Assembly (NCBI RefSeq): GCF_964204645.1
Contig: NC_134027.1
Coordinates: 25,842,485 to 25,906,484, forward strand
DNA: 64,000 bases
Direction of reading: 5' to 3'
From: Tubulanus polymorphus
Lineage: Eukaryota; Nemertea; Palaeonemertea; Tubulaniformes; Tubulanidae
Part shown: in pieces, positions 1-14,400 of the stretch
How the letters are laid out: every line of letters starts with the position of its first letter
How positions within the stretch are numbered: the first letter of the stretch is position 1
Position numbers and translations under genes: made by a program
Notes under the pieces: model-generated
What the model saw: only the letters and a program-made list of their open reading frames with translations
The model's database searches: none
What the model was told of the DNA's origin: nothing

Positions 1-594
1 TTTACTTCAATGAAATTTAAATCCATTTAGTGTTTTCTAAATATCAGTTACGTTAATACATTTCCTTACAAGAGGTGCGGGTCCAGAGTGCCTCGCATGT
101 CTCCCGTGAGGCACTCAAAAATTTGAAATGCTGTTCTTGAAGAAAGGTAGACACAAGTCAAAAAAACTTTGGGAACGTTTGAATTGCTTTTTTATGAGGC
201 AACATTCCTCGAGTAAATTTCTAAGTACACTAATTCCGGTGAGTTTTGGAGTTTGAGGTGGAGGGTGTGTGCCCTTGTCCCCAAAACAATTATCTAACTT
301 GGGACCAGTCCACAGTCATCGCTTAGACTTAAGACTAGTGTGAGACCACGTTAGTTCTATAGCCAATCTAACAACTTAAGACCAATCGACTTAAACCCAC
401 TTTTGAACTTAAGATTCGACTGTGGAACCGGCCCACGGAGTCTTAATCATAGAAATGGTGGAAAATGACTTATACTGTGATTGATTATACGTGGGATTGA
501 TTCTTATATTGTCCTCTTTTAATTAGTTCTCTAGAATTTTCCCCCATGCGAGGTAGTCAACACTGGATCGACGCCTGTCTTCTAACTAACAAAC
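1..594. other. Left edge; no exon seen
   Basis: Apart from the MITE-like copy at 301-436, no coding or RNA feature is visible. The next exon of the properdin-like gene should lie further left. Confidence 0.6.
301..436. repeat. MITE-like element, family A (GGCCGGTTCCA ends)
   Basis: Starts near GGGACCAGTCCACAGTCATC and ends with the inverted counterpart GATTCGACTGTGGAACCGGC. The interior repeats TTAGTTCTATAGCCAATCTA. The same element recurs at 48227-48367, 51087-51263 and 58388-58535, and its interior forms the 47-bp array at 53.6 kb. Confidence 0.75.
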
Positions 595-774
595 CTTTCA
601 CGCAGTCGACGTGGTTGACGCATTCCTGTTTATCAATCTGATTACCGGCGCAGTATCTACCACCGTGTTGAGGACGAGGGTTTGTGCAGGTGCGCGATCT
701 GAGTTGGTATCCTTTCTGACAAGCTGCCGCCTGACATTCTCCGTAACTTGTCCATTTCGACCATCCTCCGTTAA
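595..774 (-). CDS. Properdin-like gene exon 8: TSR 5 (last exon in window)
   Basis: A 60-codon TSR with [35 protein letters not shown] and ECVNHVDC. Six cysteines are present. It has two ladder Trp, the third being Tyr. The acceptor is ATGCAG at 775. The donor is taken as AAAG|GTTTGT in phase 1, so the coding sequence continues beyond position 1. No exon could be read in 1-594. Confidence 0.8.
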
Positions 775-3700
775 CTGCATAGATATACAGATACATCTAT
801 CATACTGTTCTTTAGGACCCTTAAGTGGTGCACTTAAAATAGTGGTATTTCATAAACTGATATCTATAAAACTTTGTATGCTTCATGGTACGGGCGTTCA
901 AACAAGCGAAGCAAACACACGCTATATGGCTGCTTTGCTGCTTTGCTGCCATATTTCATACATTTCGCTTTATCCAGTGTTCCGTACTTTTAAAAGAAGG
1001 TTGTCACTTATAGATCGAATGACGTTCAGTAAGTCACTTATCAAAATAAAGTATGATCGATCGTTAAAGTAATCGGCTCGTTGGTCTAGTGGTATGATTC
1101 TCCCTTAGGGTGGGAGAGGTCCCGGGTTCGACTCCCGGACGAGCCCCGACTTTTTTCGTGTGACTAACCTGGACACGGCTTGCTGGAGTTGATCGTTTTG
1201 AACTGCTCTGAATCTCCTTCACACGGGCGCCCGTTATGTTTTGGTTTAGGACTGTTGCACACTCGTGTCCTCTTGGAAACGCCTTCGCCACACGTGACCG
1301 TCAGTCTAGACCAACTGCTCCACAGCGTCCAGCCACCGTCAACTGAAATCAATGATGTAGCCACGTATGATCTGTATCTATAGGATAAAAACCCACTATG
1401 TACAATTAAAAGAATTTAAAATCGAGAATTTATTTCTAAAATGTCAAAACACGACGTTTCGATCTCACACTAGAGATCATCGTCAGGTGACGATGACGAT
1501 GACGTCACACCTGACGAATTCTTTTAATTATACATAGTGGGTTTTTATCCTATTATCCGTTCACCACGTTTGAGTGTGGTTATCGTACGATCTGTATCTA
1601 TGTTAGTCCTTGAAAGAAAACATCAACACGATATTTCCATAGGTGCAAACAGGTACTTTATCTGTTTACCCCGATATAGAACTTTCGCGGCACATTGAGT
1701 GTGGTTTAAACAAGAAAACTTTTGTAAATGTCAAAAAGATTACAATGGCGAATGGTCAAAAAACCCTAATATTCGTAACAGTATGACAGAATAACTCAAA
1801 ACCGACGTTGCAATGATTTATATTTTGAAAAACTATGACCATATTTGAATTCAATGTCGAATATTAATTTCCTGTCTATCTTCGAGCAGATCTGCGGTTA
1901 CCAGGAGTGAATGCCTATGACGGATAGGTAGCTCTCAGCGGTAAGTAATACTCGTTTGATCGTGACTGCATCTAAAACAAACACTCGCCTGGAATTGGAA
2001 ACTCTATAAGCACAGTAATCAATCTTTACCACGAGGCTATACATATTAAACACAGTCGACACTTTACCGCAGCAAATACGTCTCATAAAATGTCTATGAA
2101 TTGAGCTATCGTTTAGCCGTCATACTTATCCGTAACGTGGTTTGTGTCGTCGTCGGTTCTGAGAAATTCAAGTAAAGCGTTCGTTGCGTACACAAACTAG
2201 TTAGATCGCAATATGAGAGATGATCGATGTTGAACATTTGATGAATGGCGAGTTTCAATCTATCTGTCAACACTCATTATTGAATACTTTTTATCGCAAA
2301 AAAAAGTCTTCAACTTGTATTCGCCTTTCAGCTTTTTAATAACTGATTTAGTCTCCTGATAATACGGAAAACCCCGCAATACAGAAAAGAAAATGAGTCT
2401 AAAAGGTTTCGTTGAGCTTTATTTCGATGTTTCGGTTTTATACCAATAGTCATCTTCAGGAATACTGATGATGACTATGGGGATAAAACCGAAACGTCTC
2501 GCGGCTTAGTTATACTGAACATTTCGTCATTTCTATTATGGAATTTTCTACTTATTGCATATTTGTTTTCATCTCTGACGATAACTTACTCGGACACAAT
2601 CTTTCCTGGCATTTTTTATGCTCGAACGGTGCATTCTTGCAGTAGTGGCCGCCGTAAGCAGGTGGAGGGTTGTTACATTGGCGCAATCTAACTTTAACCC
2701 CCGGTCCACACGTAGCCGTACACTGTGTAAATGCATTCCATTCGGTCCAATGGCCATCGACTACGAATATCAGAAATGACAAGATTATAAAACCGTTACA
2801 ATAATGTTTATATACATTGATACCTAGTATGCGTTATTCTAGGGGTTCTGTGTAAGTCGATGTGCACTACGTCATCAATATTGGCGTTTAATAATGTCAA
2901 TTACAAGGTGAGTTTGGCGTTTATTTTGTGTAATCAAATATATTTCAAAACTCTTAGCTTTATTTGATAAAATCTAATAATTGATTTTGAGAGCACGTGG
3001 ACCACGTCATCAATATATCGGGGCTAGACTGGTTGGCGGTCAATTCAATTCAATAATCGATATATTCAAATCCAAAAATCATGATTAACATAATATAAAC
3101 CCCACACCTTAAAATTAGTTTTCTTGTTTGGTTATCAGGTTTACGGATATTCTTTCCCATGTAGAAAATAACTCATTCGGTGACAGGTTTAGAGTCACGC
3201 TTATTATGAATTTCTCGTATAATTAGTTGATGATACAGATTAAAATATACACAAACATGATACAAAATGGCGGAGGAATATAGGACTGTAAACGATTATA
3301 CATCGTCGTTGTCTCTGGATTTCTGTACTTATTCTAGTCCTCTAAAAGATCTTTTATTCGGGCAGGTCTAATGAGATCAGACTGACAAGGTCACCGAAGC
3401 ATTTTACGCGTAAGTTAAAGCTAAATCTTTTCTATGCAAATTTATGGCAAATATAAGTGTAACTATTGCCTAATGATGAGGGACTATCATGCATTACTAG
3501 AAGTATATGTAGTATATCATCTCTACTGTCTCTTATTTGCTGTACAAAACTAAGAAATCTCATGATCAGTTGAAATTCTAATTCCCGAGAAATGCTAATC
3601 GAGTTATAAGTATTCAGGTTTTCTTCTGATTTGTCTTGTTTTTAGCCGGAGCAACTGCCGGGGCATTGGTCACAATTACCTGGACATTTCCTCTCGTTAC

Positions 3701-6700
3701 ATGACCTGGTACTGGTCGAATTTCCCGGACAGTATTTGCCATCATTCATGGGTGGCGGATTGTTACAGCGACGGAATCTTGTCTGTATTCCTCCGCCGCA
3801 CGATTTGCTGCACGATCTCCATGGATACCAAGGTGCCCAATTACCATCGACTTTAATATATAAAAACAGAAATTGGCGACGGCAATAAATAATAATATTG
3901 TTCTCGCTACTGTGTGAGAAATATTGCATCAATTAAAGCGTCGTATTTGTGAAGACCATGGGCCGACCTTCAAAGCTTTACCAGTGGAAAAAAAGGCTTT
4001 TTTACACAAATTATTCTTGTAATCAATCTGAAATTTCGTGGCCCGAATCAGCTGCCTGTTTAGGTAACTTGCAATAGAATTGAATAGCGTTTAATATTAC
4101 GAAAATTTTCACCTGAATTGCTTAACCAGTCTTTTAGTTAAACCATGGACTCTGAGACTTCGTTTTAGGGTGAATGGCTAAACACTCCTTAATTACTGGT
4201 TAAAGCTTCAAACAATCAGCCTCTGATCATATGAATGAATTTCCCTAGTTCCTGTTAAAGGTAGCAATTAAGCGTCTCTCAATAGTTACAGTCTCATAAA
4301 TTAATTTCGTGAAATGTTTATCATTTCTAATGTTCAATAATTGCTTTTTTCTCATCATCTTTCTGATATGCATTTATCATGATTATTTTGTCATAGAATA
4401 AAAACTTCTTTGACGTTTAAGTTCGTTAATGATGATGATTATTAAAGGCATCCAACATAACGTTTACATCGGTTCGTGATCGTGATCAGAGAAAATATGA
4501 TCATGTTCTTTTCTTGTCAGAACGAAAAAACTTGATACGCAGTCGGCGAAAAGTCGGGCATTACGATAAAACTTATTTTCGCATCAGTCATAGGTGGATT
4601 GTGATCCTTTCTGTCGCTATGGTCGAATAGCGAATCGTTAACGCCTATATACATAACATCGAGGTTTATGCAAATACGGTGCACATTTAAACGTCGAGCA
4701 CTGATTGCTGCGACGCGTGGAAGTCAATTAGAACGTCACATCGATACAGCTTTATATGCGTCGAGAAATTACTTAAGCGAACTACGCGATCAATTAAACA
4801 TTCTATCGATCGCCCATTAATGAATATACCTATACTAAACTCTAGACATTACGATAATGTCATTGCATAAAATCACGATCCACTTCGAGAACACTATTCT
4901 GTTATTTTTAAATATTTGCTCAGATTCGATATAGAAAAATGCTTTCATGTTTTTCTTTCCTAACTAGATACGCCATTTTACGGTTCTCAATCTATTACGT
5001 GTTTGCTATCACGTCTAGCAGTATATCGAGATACTCCGCTGTTAAAAGACTTGTCTAATTTCCTGTCGCGCATGCGCGGACTGAGTTATACTAGAAACAC
5101 CATCATCAATCACAATCGATACGTTTTGATCATAAAACAACATATCACTATTACAGAAATAATCCATTTCCAAAGCGTCGTAGGTCATTTTCTTTTGTTG
5201 CGAGATGCAAAACTCGGGGTACAAACGACGTCGTAGTTCCATTGACGAAGCGACTTGTGACAATAACAGACAAAATATCGCCCTCGGGGTGACGTGTGTG
5301 TTTACCTACCTGGGCAGTAAGCCAGTACGCTGCAGGATTTGGTTTGTACTGATAAACCTTTACATCTATTGGCTAAATTACACGATCGCCTTCGTTCTTG
5401 TATTCCGGCCATGCACGAAGCACTGCAAGCTGTCCAGTCCGACCACGGGCCCCATTCTGAATACAAATAAACTTGTAGTATACTTGATATATACCTGCAA
5501 AAACTCCTGCGAAATAATTTTTGTTTTTCTTGCCAGCTTTTGGCCACCTTGCAATGTGAATTGTACGACATAATTGTCCGTGCACATTTTTTAGGTGAAA
5601 TATGAAGCAAATAAATACTGAAATTCAGTAAAACATGGAATATTGTAACACGCATTTTAAACGTTAATTTTATTTTTTCAGTAGACCCGAAGATGACCAT
5701 TAGAGTATGGGCGGAAACGTCCAACTCAATGAAATATTTCGGACTTTATTTTGGTGTCGGGTTTTTTTATGCCATAATTTTTCTGCTTGTCGCGTAAACG
5801 AATATTTTCTAGATAATTCGAATTTCTGTTGCAGAAAACCAACAAGCTGATTCTGTAAAATGATTAGGTAAATGGCCAATAAATCAAATCAAATCAAATG
5901 GCGATTCCTGCCCTGGCAAGTGGTTCATACCTGGATTGACGGGTTCCCGTATGGTAGTTTCATGTACGCCGCTCGAAGGAATGAAATTCTGAATGACGTT
6001 TGACTGATGAGGAAGTTGAGTACACGGTCTACACGAGAACAACTTCTTCCCGATTCGATCCTGAAAAAAAAAGAGCCGGGCTGTTTAAACAACTCCGTTC
6101 CCTCGTGCGTGCATGTATAGGTAAAGTAAATTTGATTAATCGGTGAATAAAACATGCGCCGATACGAATCTGGGATTCATTTCGTTGATTGGTTTTGGAA
6201 ACATAAGACACTCCTTTCATCTGTTGTCGTATGAGTCGACTATTGATCATCCAGAAATTTTCTATTAAGGTATCATCGTGACGGAATCTGATCACTAACA
6301 GAAAACTAAATGTCAAACAATGTCTATAACCATTTACTTGATAAATCGTTGCATCGTAGGATAGAACAAATAATTGCCGAGCATTGCCGCGCTATCTCGA
6401 CGAGAACTGAGATGAGACAATCATTAATCTCTAGACTATCAGTTTTTACTGAAGTTCCGTCTCCGAACGCCTTTTTCTAGATAATCATTGCACGTGTTGA
6501 AAAGACCGAGGGAAGATTATCTCCTACCGCGCTATCGATCGTAATGTTGTTAAAGTGTCAGGATTGTTAAGGATGATTCATCAATTTGTCGGGCGAGATT
6601 CGCGAGTATTAGATACATTTTTAACGAGATGACGACACACGACAAGACACTTGTTGAAAAATACCAGTCATTATAGGCTACAGTTCGTATGATGAGAGAG

Positions 6701-9700
6701 TGTGACCGAACTTCCCTAGGTATATACATGTTTCAACAGGCGACGAAAGCTGAAGTATGGTTCATTTTGTCCAATTTATTCATTGTTCGAAATTGATAAT
6801 ATCATTAATATGATTTTCGCAACATACATTGACTCTAGGGTTAAAAACATTGAGAATGAACTGATTTCAACTTCTTCGAGTTAACTCTAACTCACAACTG
6901 TGGAAATGGATCTAGGGGATTCATTTACGCAGTAATGAGTTAGAGTTAACTCTGAGTTAAAATCAGTTCATTTTTAATGAGTTAACTATTGAGTCAAATC
7001 TTTATTCGCAAATGTGGAACTGAATCATTGTCCATTCATTCAAACTAATATCCTCCGGATCCAGTTCCACGGTTACAGTTTGACCTTCAGGTTAAAACCA
7101 TGGAAATTTTTTTCAATTCATATTAAAACCATGGAAATCCACTTTTTAGCCCCTTTACAGTCAAATCTTAACTCTGAAGAGTGAACCCAGGTCCTCGTTT
7201 ATTTATATATTAAGAAAATGTCAAAACTGAAAACTTCATCTCTGATCGCTTGCGTGCCTCGTATTGTGAAGGTCAATGTCACTCTTCTATTCAACCAGTT
7301 TGATAGCGCGTTCACGGTCACGAAAGATATTCTTAGATGTCACGATATACCACGCATGGAATAACGGAAGATCTCGCATCGATGGATATAATCTTTGTAC
7401 GGATAAATAAGCAGTTTATTCGTCAATTAAAAAGCATGTTTTACCGTCCAGGGTAACCGGGGATGAATAGGCAGTAAATAGTATGGTCCAGGGTACTCGT
7501 CGGCGGATAGAATCTTGTATATCGTATTGCTAGTTGGATCAGCGTTAACATGTCGCGAAATGTTACTTGAAGAATACGCAAAATGGTGATAATGTGATCC
7601 TTATGGCCTATTCATACGTATATTAGTCGTAGTGCGTTCACACTTCAGCATGACAGTGACTCGCAATGTCTGGTACATCAGAGACGACACGACAGATATA
7701 AACACTGTTCAGATGGGTGACACCAAATACACGTGTATTCTTGGCACTGTAGAGGTCATGCACCTCACACCAATTCTGGCGTTATAGTATGTTTGTCCGC
7801 TAGTGCCATGCAAAAAATGATAACACGTTCATTTACAAATTTACAGAATTTCAGGGATATTTCATGCTTTAATGTGTTTGGCCGTCAATATGGCGTTGTC
7901 ACGTGACAAATACACATGGCTGCACGGCCTCTTTATCATCATTGAATATGAAATGTATTTGAGAATGGGGACGTCCTCTGCCCCTCTCACCCTCTCCCTC
8001 TCCCTCTCCCTCTCTCCCCTTCTCCTAATCTGTCTCTACCTCAACAAATGCGTAACCAGATGCCTTGTTCTGTCGACAGCATGCTTCGGCAGACCGGAAG
8101 TGCTTCTTCATTCGACTACGACATCCTTGTTTCTTCGGAATGAATCGTCTGAAACAAACTTCAGCATCTGAAAATAGAAATACAGCAATATTAACCACAG
8201 ATTCCAGTTCCAATGAAAGTATTCATAATCCTGAATCGATTCATAATAAAGCGAAGTAATGATAAAAACAAATCGGTCTAGAATTTGTGTGAAACTCAAC
8301 TCAGGGCTTAGTCTCACGTTTGAATTGGTTAAACTGACTCTACAGTTGAATTTGACTAGAATCCAACATGGAACTGGGGTCCGCAGACTGTTGAGACTCG
8401 GAATACATGCTCTGAGTGCAAATATTCGGTTTGAAATTGAATTGTATCAAGGCAAGTAAATGCGACGACAGTATGTCTGTTTTTACTCGTGTAGATCCTG
8501 TAACGATACTGGCGGCGGCGGCGGCGACGTTTGGGCGTATCGATTGACTGTGACTGATACGTCCCACGAGAATAGACAGTATTCCCCGCCACAAACTCAT
8601 CTGTTTTCGTCATTATTCCTCAGACAAAAACAACTGCATAGCTGGCCTCAAATTGCTTCCCGTACAAAACAGTTAACTCACCACATCCTACTAGTCTAAC
8701 AGTAAAACCATGGATTATCATAACTTCAGTAGGATTATATTGACACTTTTTTTCTAAGATACCAAACGTTTTGCTTGGACCATTTTTTTAAAGTTTTGGT
8801 TTCGATAATGATATTACATCGCAATTTCCATAAGGAAATTGTATCTTGGAGGGAAATGTTCGTTTGTTGAACTGGCGTGTTTTATGCACTGAGTTGATAT
8901 GGTATGATAAAGATACTATCAGCTGGATGCCGCGGTTATGATACTTTAGAGACGCTATTTACTAATTAATCGTATAATTCTGGTGTGATTATCTACCATT
9001 TGTATGTGTTACGCCGGGGATTCAGACAATTACCCAGGGTTTTTTATGGTTACTGTATATATTTTCTGCTCGGCTTAAGAAAGCTGATGGATCGATGAAG
9101 TACGTGCCTTCGTAAGACCGTTACAGATAAAGCCATAACCGTTACTTCATCAGTCGTATCCCTCGTCACACCAGAGTCGACATGGCCGGCGCCATTTCAA
9201 TTGATAAACCTGACGTCAATGTTCAAATACAATGACTAAATTAAAGATTACCAAATTATTCATTCAAACCCGTCTTAAAAGCCCAAACACACGCACACGA
9301 CGCAGGGAAACACATAATCAAAGATCTTGATCTTGGAAACATTGTTTCCCGAAACCATGTTTCCTGTAAACGGACACGCCACAGGGAAACGCTCGGAAAC
9401 ATGTGGCTGTCTCCAGTTTCCGTGTTTCCTCGCGGGCTTAACTGGACATTCCGAGAATACAGCGATTTTTGTTTATTCAATGAGTAATAGTCATAATTTG
9501 TTTACTGTCGACGACAGGTTTAGAATTTCACGCGATAATTCTGTCCCTAAATGACATCACTAGTCGCTTATATCCTGCAACTAAAACCGTTTCTTTATTC
9601 GACTGATGTCACTTGGTTAGTCATCGTTTTGATTATGAATCCTAAGTTGTGCAATATCACCAGAAGATAGATAGCCCAGTAGTCCCGATATATAAAAAAA

Positions 9701-11380
9701 AAGTTTTAATATTTTTGTTACGATAAAATTGGATTGATCTGAACTCGGTCTATTGGAATTACATGGTGTTTATTGATGTTTCATAACAAAATACTATCGG
9801 AATTTCGTAAAATCTCGGCGACAGGAACGAGAGTGAACGAGAATTTAGATTGACGGGATGCGGTACATCTAAACGCGTAATGGTTATTTCTAGTGAGATA
9901 TCGACTCGGGGACTGTTTTAGAATCAGAATACCGTTATTCAAATTCCGTTCTTCTTCAAATTCAAGATAAACGCTTCACGATGATGTAAAATCAATAAAT
10001 CTCTAAACCCGCGCATCGGATTTCCTACAAACTGTTAATAAATTTCCCTCTGAGGCACAGATTACCAGTTTCGGATTCCAATCAATTCTTTAATTAGAAG
10101 ACGAACAAAAATTCAGGATTTCCTCGGCGAATTTCTTTCGCGATCATAAAACATAATACCATACATCGTACGTGGGATAAGACGTTTCTTTTTCCGTCGT
10201 GAAACGAGACACAATTGAATAATAAAAATCTACTTCCTACTCTGCGCAAATGTAAAGGATCGGTCGATCTAGCTAAACGAGTATGACATATTATCTGATG
10301 TCTGCAGAGAGGAGAGGTCCAGAAGCAAATAGCGATTCGACGACGTTAGTAGTAAGTAGGCGAAATCAGGCGAGGGATAAATGTCAATTCTAGCCGAATC
10401 TACGACCAAACGGTACCTATTTACGATCGAGCAATCGCGTCGCCACTCAGGAGGAGCCTTACCAGAACATCGCATGCAACTCAATTTCCGAATAATTACA
10501 TTTCTTGTTGAATATCGTAAAATGCCGGGCAAAGTAGAGCCAGATCGCGATAGAGTGGATGCAAAGCGACGCTCTCGGTAACAACGGCGCATACTCTTGT
10601 ATCTTGTCGATATTGGAATAGTTAAAACGAGAAACTTCATATTCATTTCCCCGGGCATCGCGTGTTTCGTATTCAAATATATACATACTGTTCCGTGTAT
10701 AAGTGGTATATGATGATTTGAAATAGGCTTTTATATCGAAAAATAGATTCACGCGCGATCGATATGGGGGATTTCAAAAGGAAGTTAGGAAACTCTAGAA
10801 AATAGGCTTATGTATTTCGTGTCCAAATATGTATATGATAATTTGATGTATGCCTTTCTATCGAAGAAAGGATATACATCGAAATAATGCTTAATGCTGA
10901 TAAAAGTTGCACTGGAAGGAATTTTAAGATATTTCGAAATTATGCGAAGATGATTTTCAATGCTAATTCAGCAGAATCTATATCAAGAAATCTATATAAA
11001 ACACCGGCAATAATGAAACTTAAATGTCAATTTGAATAATTTTGATTTTCTATAATTTGTTGCCTAATCGTTCTGACGATTTGTGGTGGTAGATATTGTC
11101 AAGGTGTCAGGGCGGATCTAGGGGCAGACTTTGACAAGAGCACAAATAAATGAAAAGGCGGGTATAATGAAAAAGGGCAAGTCAAATATTCACACAGCCA
11201 AAATAAGGGTCTGGAAAATTTTGAAATTTCAGTGCATTTTCATACAACTTCTAGGCATATGAGGTATATATAAGAGAATATAAGTTAAATCTTGCGCTGT
11301 CTCATTAGTTGCTATGGTGTAAAAAGTGCACTGAAAATTGTGTCATTGTATTTTCAAAAGGGCACTGGAAAATTGCGACG

Positions 11381-11417
<37 letters not shown>

Positions 11418-14400
11418 GTTTATTCTAACCTTGAAATATGTACAGGAATTCTATAAAAATACGTTCATGCAGCGTACATAATAATTGGCACTTTTTACAT
11501 TTGTCTTTTACTTAAAAAAACAGGTAGCACGTGCAGCTTGTGCTGCCGTCTGGATCGGCCCCTGGATGTCGTGTTCGCAGACGACGTATGACGCGGTATA
11601 TTCAACGACACATAGTCGAGACCGATATACGGTAATCTGTGTGATAATCGGAAGATGCGCGACGGATATCGAGTTGTACAGCATCATAAAATGCTGCAGC
11701 GATGATTTGCGTGACGGAAAATCAAAAGACCACCAGACCGATGATCGCGGAGAGGAGAATTATTTCTGCGAGTGAAATAACGAGGTTCGAGGAGAAGAAT
11801 GAGAATGGGAGATATAGAGTCGGTCGGCGGTGTGTGTGAGCAGTATGCCGGGGAATACATTACACGGTCGTATTTCAAACCGAGCGTCGTCAAACACGAT
11901 AACAATAAAAATATTCATCATCGAGACGAAAATCCGTGAATCAAGAGCGAAATCATTTCAAAATCTCACCCACGAAACGAGAACAGTTCGAATTACAACA
12001 AGCATTTATGAAATGTATGTAGATTTACCGCAATACGATTTTGAAAAGTTTCCTTGAGCTGATATTTCATTCGACGTTTCGACTATTATCAGAATTGTCA
12101 TTTTCAGGAATACTCAGGTTACAACTCAATTATTCCCGCCGAAGATGAATCTTCAAGCATAAAGTCTGAGAGCTATGGACTTACATATTTAGCAGCGAAT
12201 GCAGGATAGTTAGTTGCAGGATATAAGTGACAGCGATGTGACTAAGGGACAGAAGTATCGCATGAAATGAAAAGATATTTACGGAATGTATGAAACATCG
12301 TATTTTGGTAGCTGGGTTAATCTCCGAATAAATGTTACCCGTCGCCTCGTGCGATGAAGACAATGAAGTCGTTCCCGAATGCTGAGCCGACGAGGCGTAG
12401 GTTTTTACGGGCTTCGTCGTCGAATAGATGCGTTACCCGATCGACTGTGTGACAGCCTATACAGCCTAACAAGAGACGGTTACCAGACGATGTATAAAAT
12501 AAAAAATTTCTATAAAATTGATTACCATAAGGAGTTCTGGCAATCAGTGTATAGGAGGATATTGTAGGTCCCCCGTGGAGTCTATAAATCACACTCAATT
12601 CAACGGTACTTATATATAAAATACCATCATCCTCGATATCAGAGAAGAAGATGATTATGAAACGTCCTCAGCTGAGATTCATTTCCTGCTTAGCGTGAAC
12701 ATTAAGCGCTAATGAAGCAAATTTTCCCGATTTCGTAATTCGGATTGCGATATCGCCGACAGGCTCAGCGCTCGATTCGTGTTAGATTTTTACGCGTGCG
12801 ATAAGATGTTTTGAAATGGAAAAAAGCTCGCGGTGATGCCGCCATTTTGAGAGGTTTTCTGCCCGTTTGACGACGAAAGCTAAAAGTAAGGAGTATAGCG
12901 ACATGACAACGAGACAAACAATAATTAACACTTATTTATTTATTTATTTATTTCAGAAATAAATTGCAACAATGTGTACAATGTTATATTTAGTACATAA
13001 TGTTGTAATATAAAACTGGGGTTTCAGAAAAAGCAAGGCTTGTATAAACTGAAACCCTGAAAAGGAATGTTAAATATATAAAATGTAGTAGTTGGCTAAT
13101 AAACTGCTGTTTTAAATTAACTGCGATAAATACAGAGATTTACGAGAAAATACACTAGTATGCTAAATAGATATAAAGCAGCTTAAGAAGGATCAACAAA
13201 AGAGGACAATCAATTAATAAGTGGATATATAATGGCGTTTCATATTTGATTTGAAAATATTCAAACTTTTACTGGTTTTTATGACTAATTTGATTCCAAA
13301 GTTTTGGACCCTTTACTCTCAATGAAAACTTTTTAACATTAGTATGAATTAGTATTAGTAGTACTTAATGAACGCTGAGCAGCAGGAATATGAAATATTC
13401 ACTGCTTTAATACAATTTGAAGCTCAAGTTTTGCTATCGCAGTATTCGGTGGTTTTGTGTGTACAGACTCGTGTATATACATATATGTGTCGCAACCCCG
13501 CTAATGGCGGTCATCCATTTCCATTACATCTGACCACAGCAGTCCGGTTCGCAGAGAATTCGGTAGATGCTGCGAAATTTACATGTCAGCAACGAGAGAA
13601 AACGAAATAATCACAGGGGCTTGTCATTGAAGTTTGCTGGTGGATAGTAGCTTAGATTCTCCATTATCCCAGCAATATATGTGAAAACTATATAAGATGA
13701 CCCAAGTTACTATTCACCTCCAAACTTCAACGACGAGCCCCAGTGAAAATCATATATGTATTGCTTGATCTAGTATTCAATCTACTAGATTAATATAATA
13801 TCTCTTATTTGCTGCATTTATTTCACATATCTTTCTAGACTGATGAAAGGTGGTAGAAACCATTCGAAATATTTCTATTTTCTAAATTAACTTTTTCGTT
13901 CGGTTAGAATCCAACATGGGATTCTTACGTTTTATTAATTACCGTAGTTGAATGGGTGTGTAAATCAGAGGGACTGTTGTTTATAATCACCGCGCCGTTA
14001 GACTTCTTCCTTAGAATTGTCGACATTATTTTCATTATTCGTGTAACGATGAAACGGTGAATTCCAATCACGACGGCTTCAAACAAGTACCAGAATACTT
14101 CAGACTAATTTCACTAGAAACAGCGTCGTCAGTCTGAAGACAGCCTTGGCGTCGTGGGCCAGACGTGAAACACCGGTTTAAACGGAATATTCATCAGCTA
14201 TTATACACCTTACCTGGAATCCGAATCGTTCAACAGTTTCTATCGGGAAAATAATGTGAAGTGACGCTTTCATTTAACAGCGCATACTATAGACTCGTTA
14301 AATGGTTCAAGTGTGCTCACTTCCTTCAACATGCGCCTATAGTCGATGGTTCCTTCCTGCTTTTGAAGGTTATTTTCGTCAAACTGTTGACATTTGAACA

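Noticed and set aside
611-1072. 153-codon plus-strand frame
   Set aside because: It is antisense to the TSR 5 exon and its intron; the minus-strand reading has the TSR motifs and splice sites.
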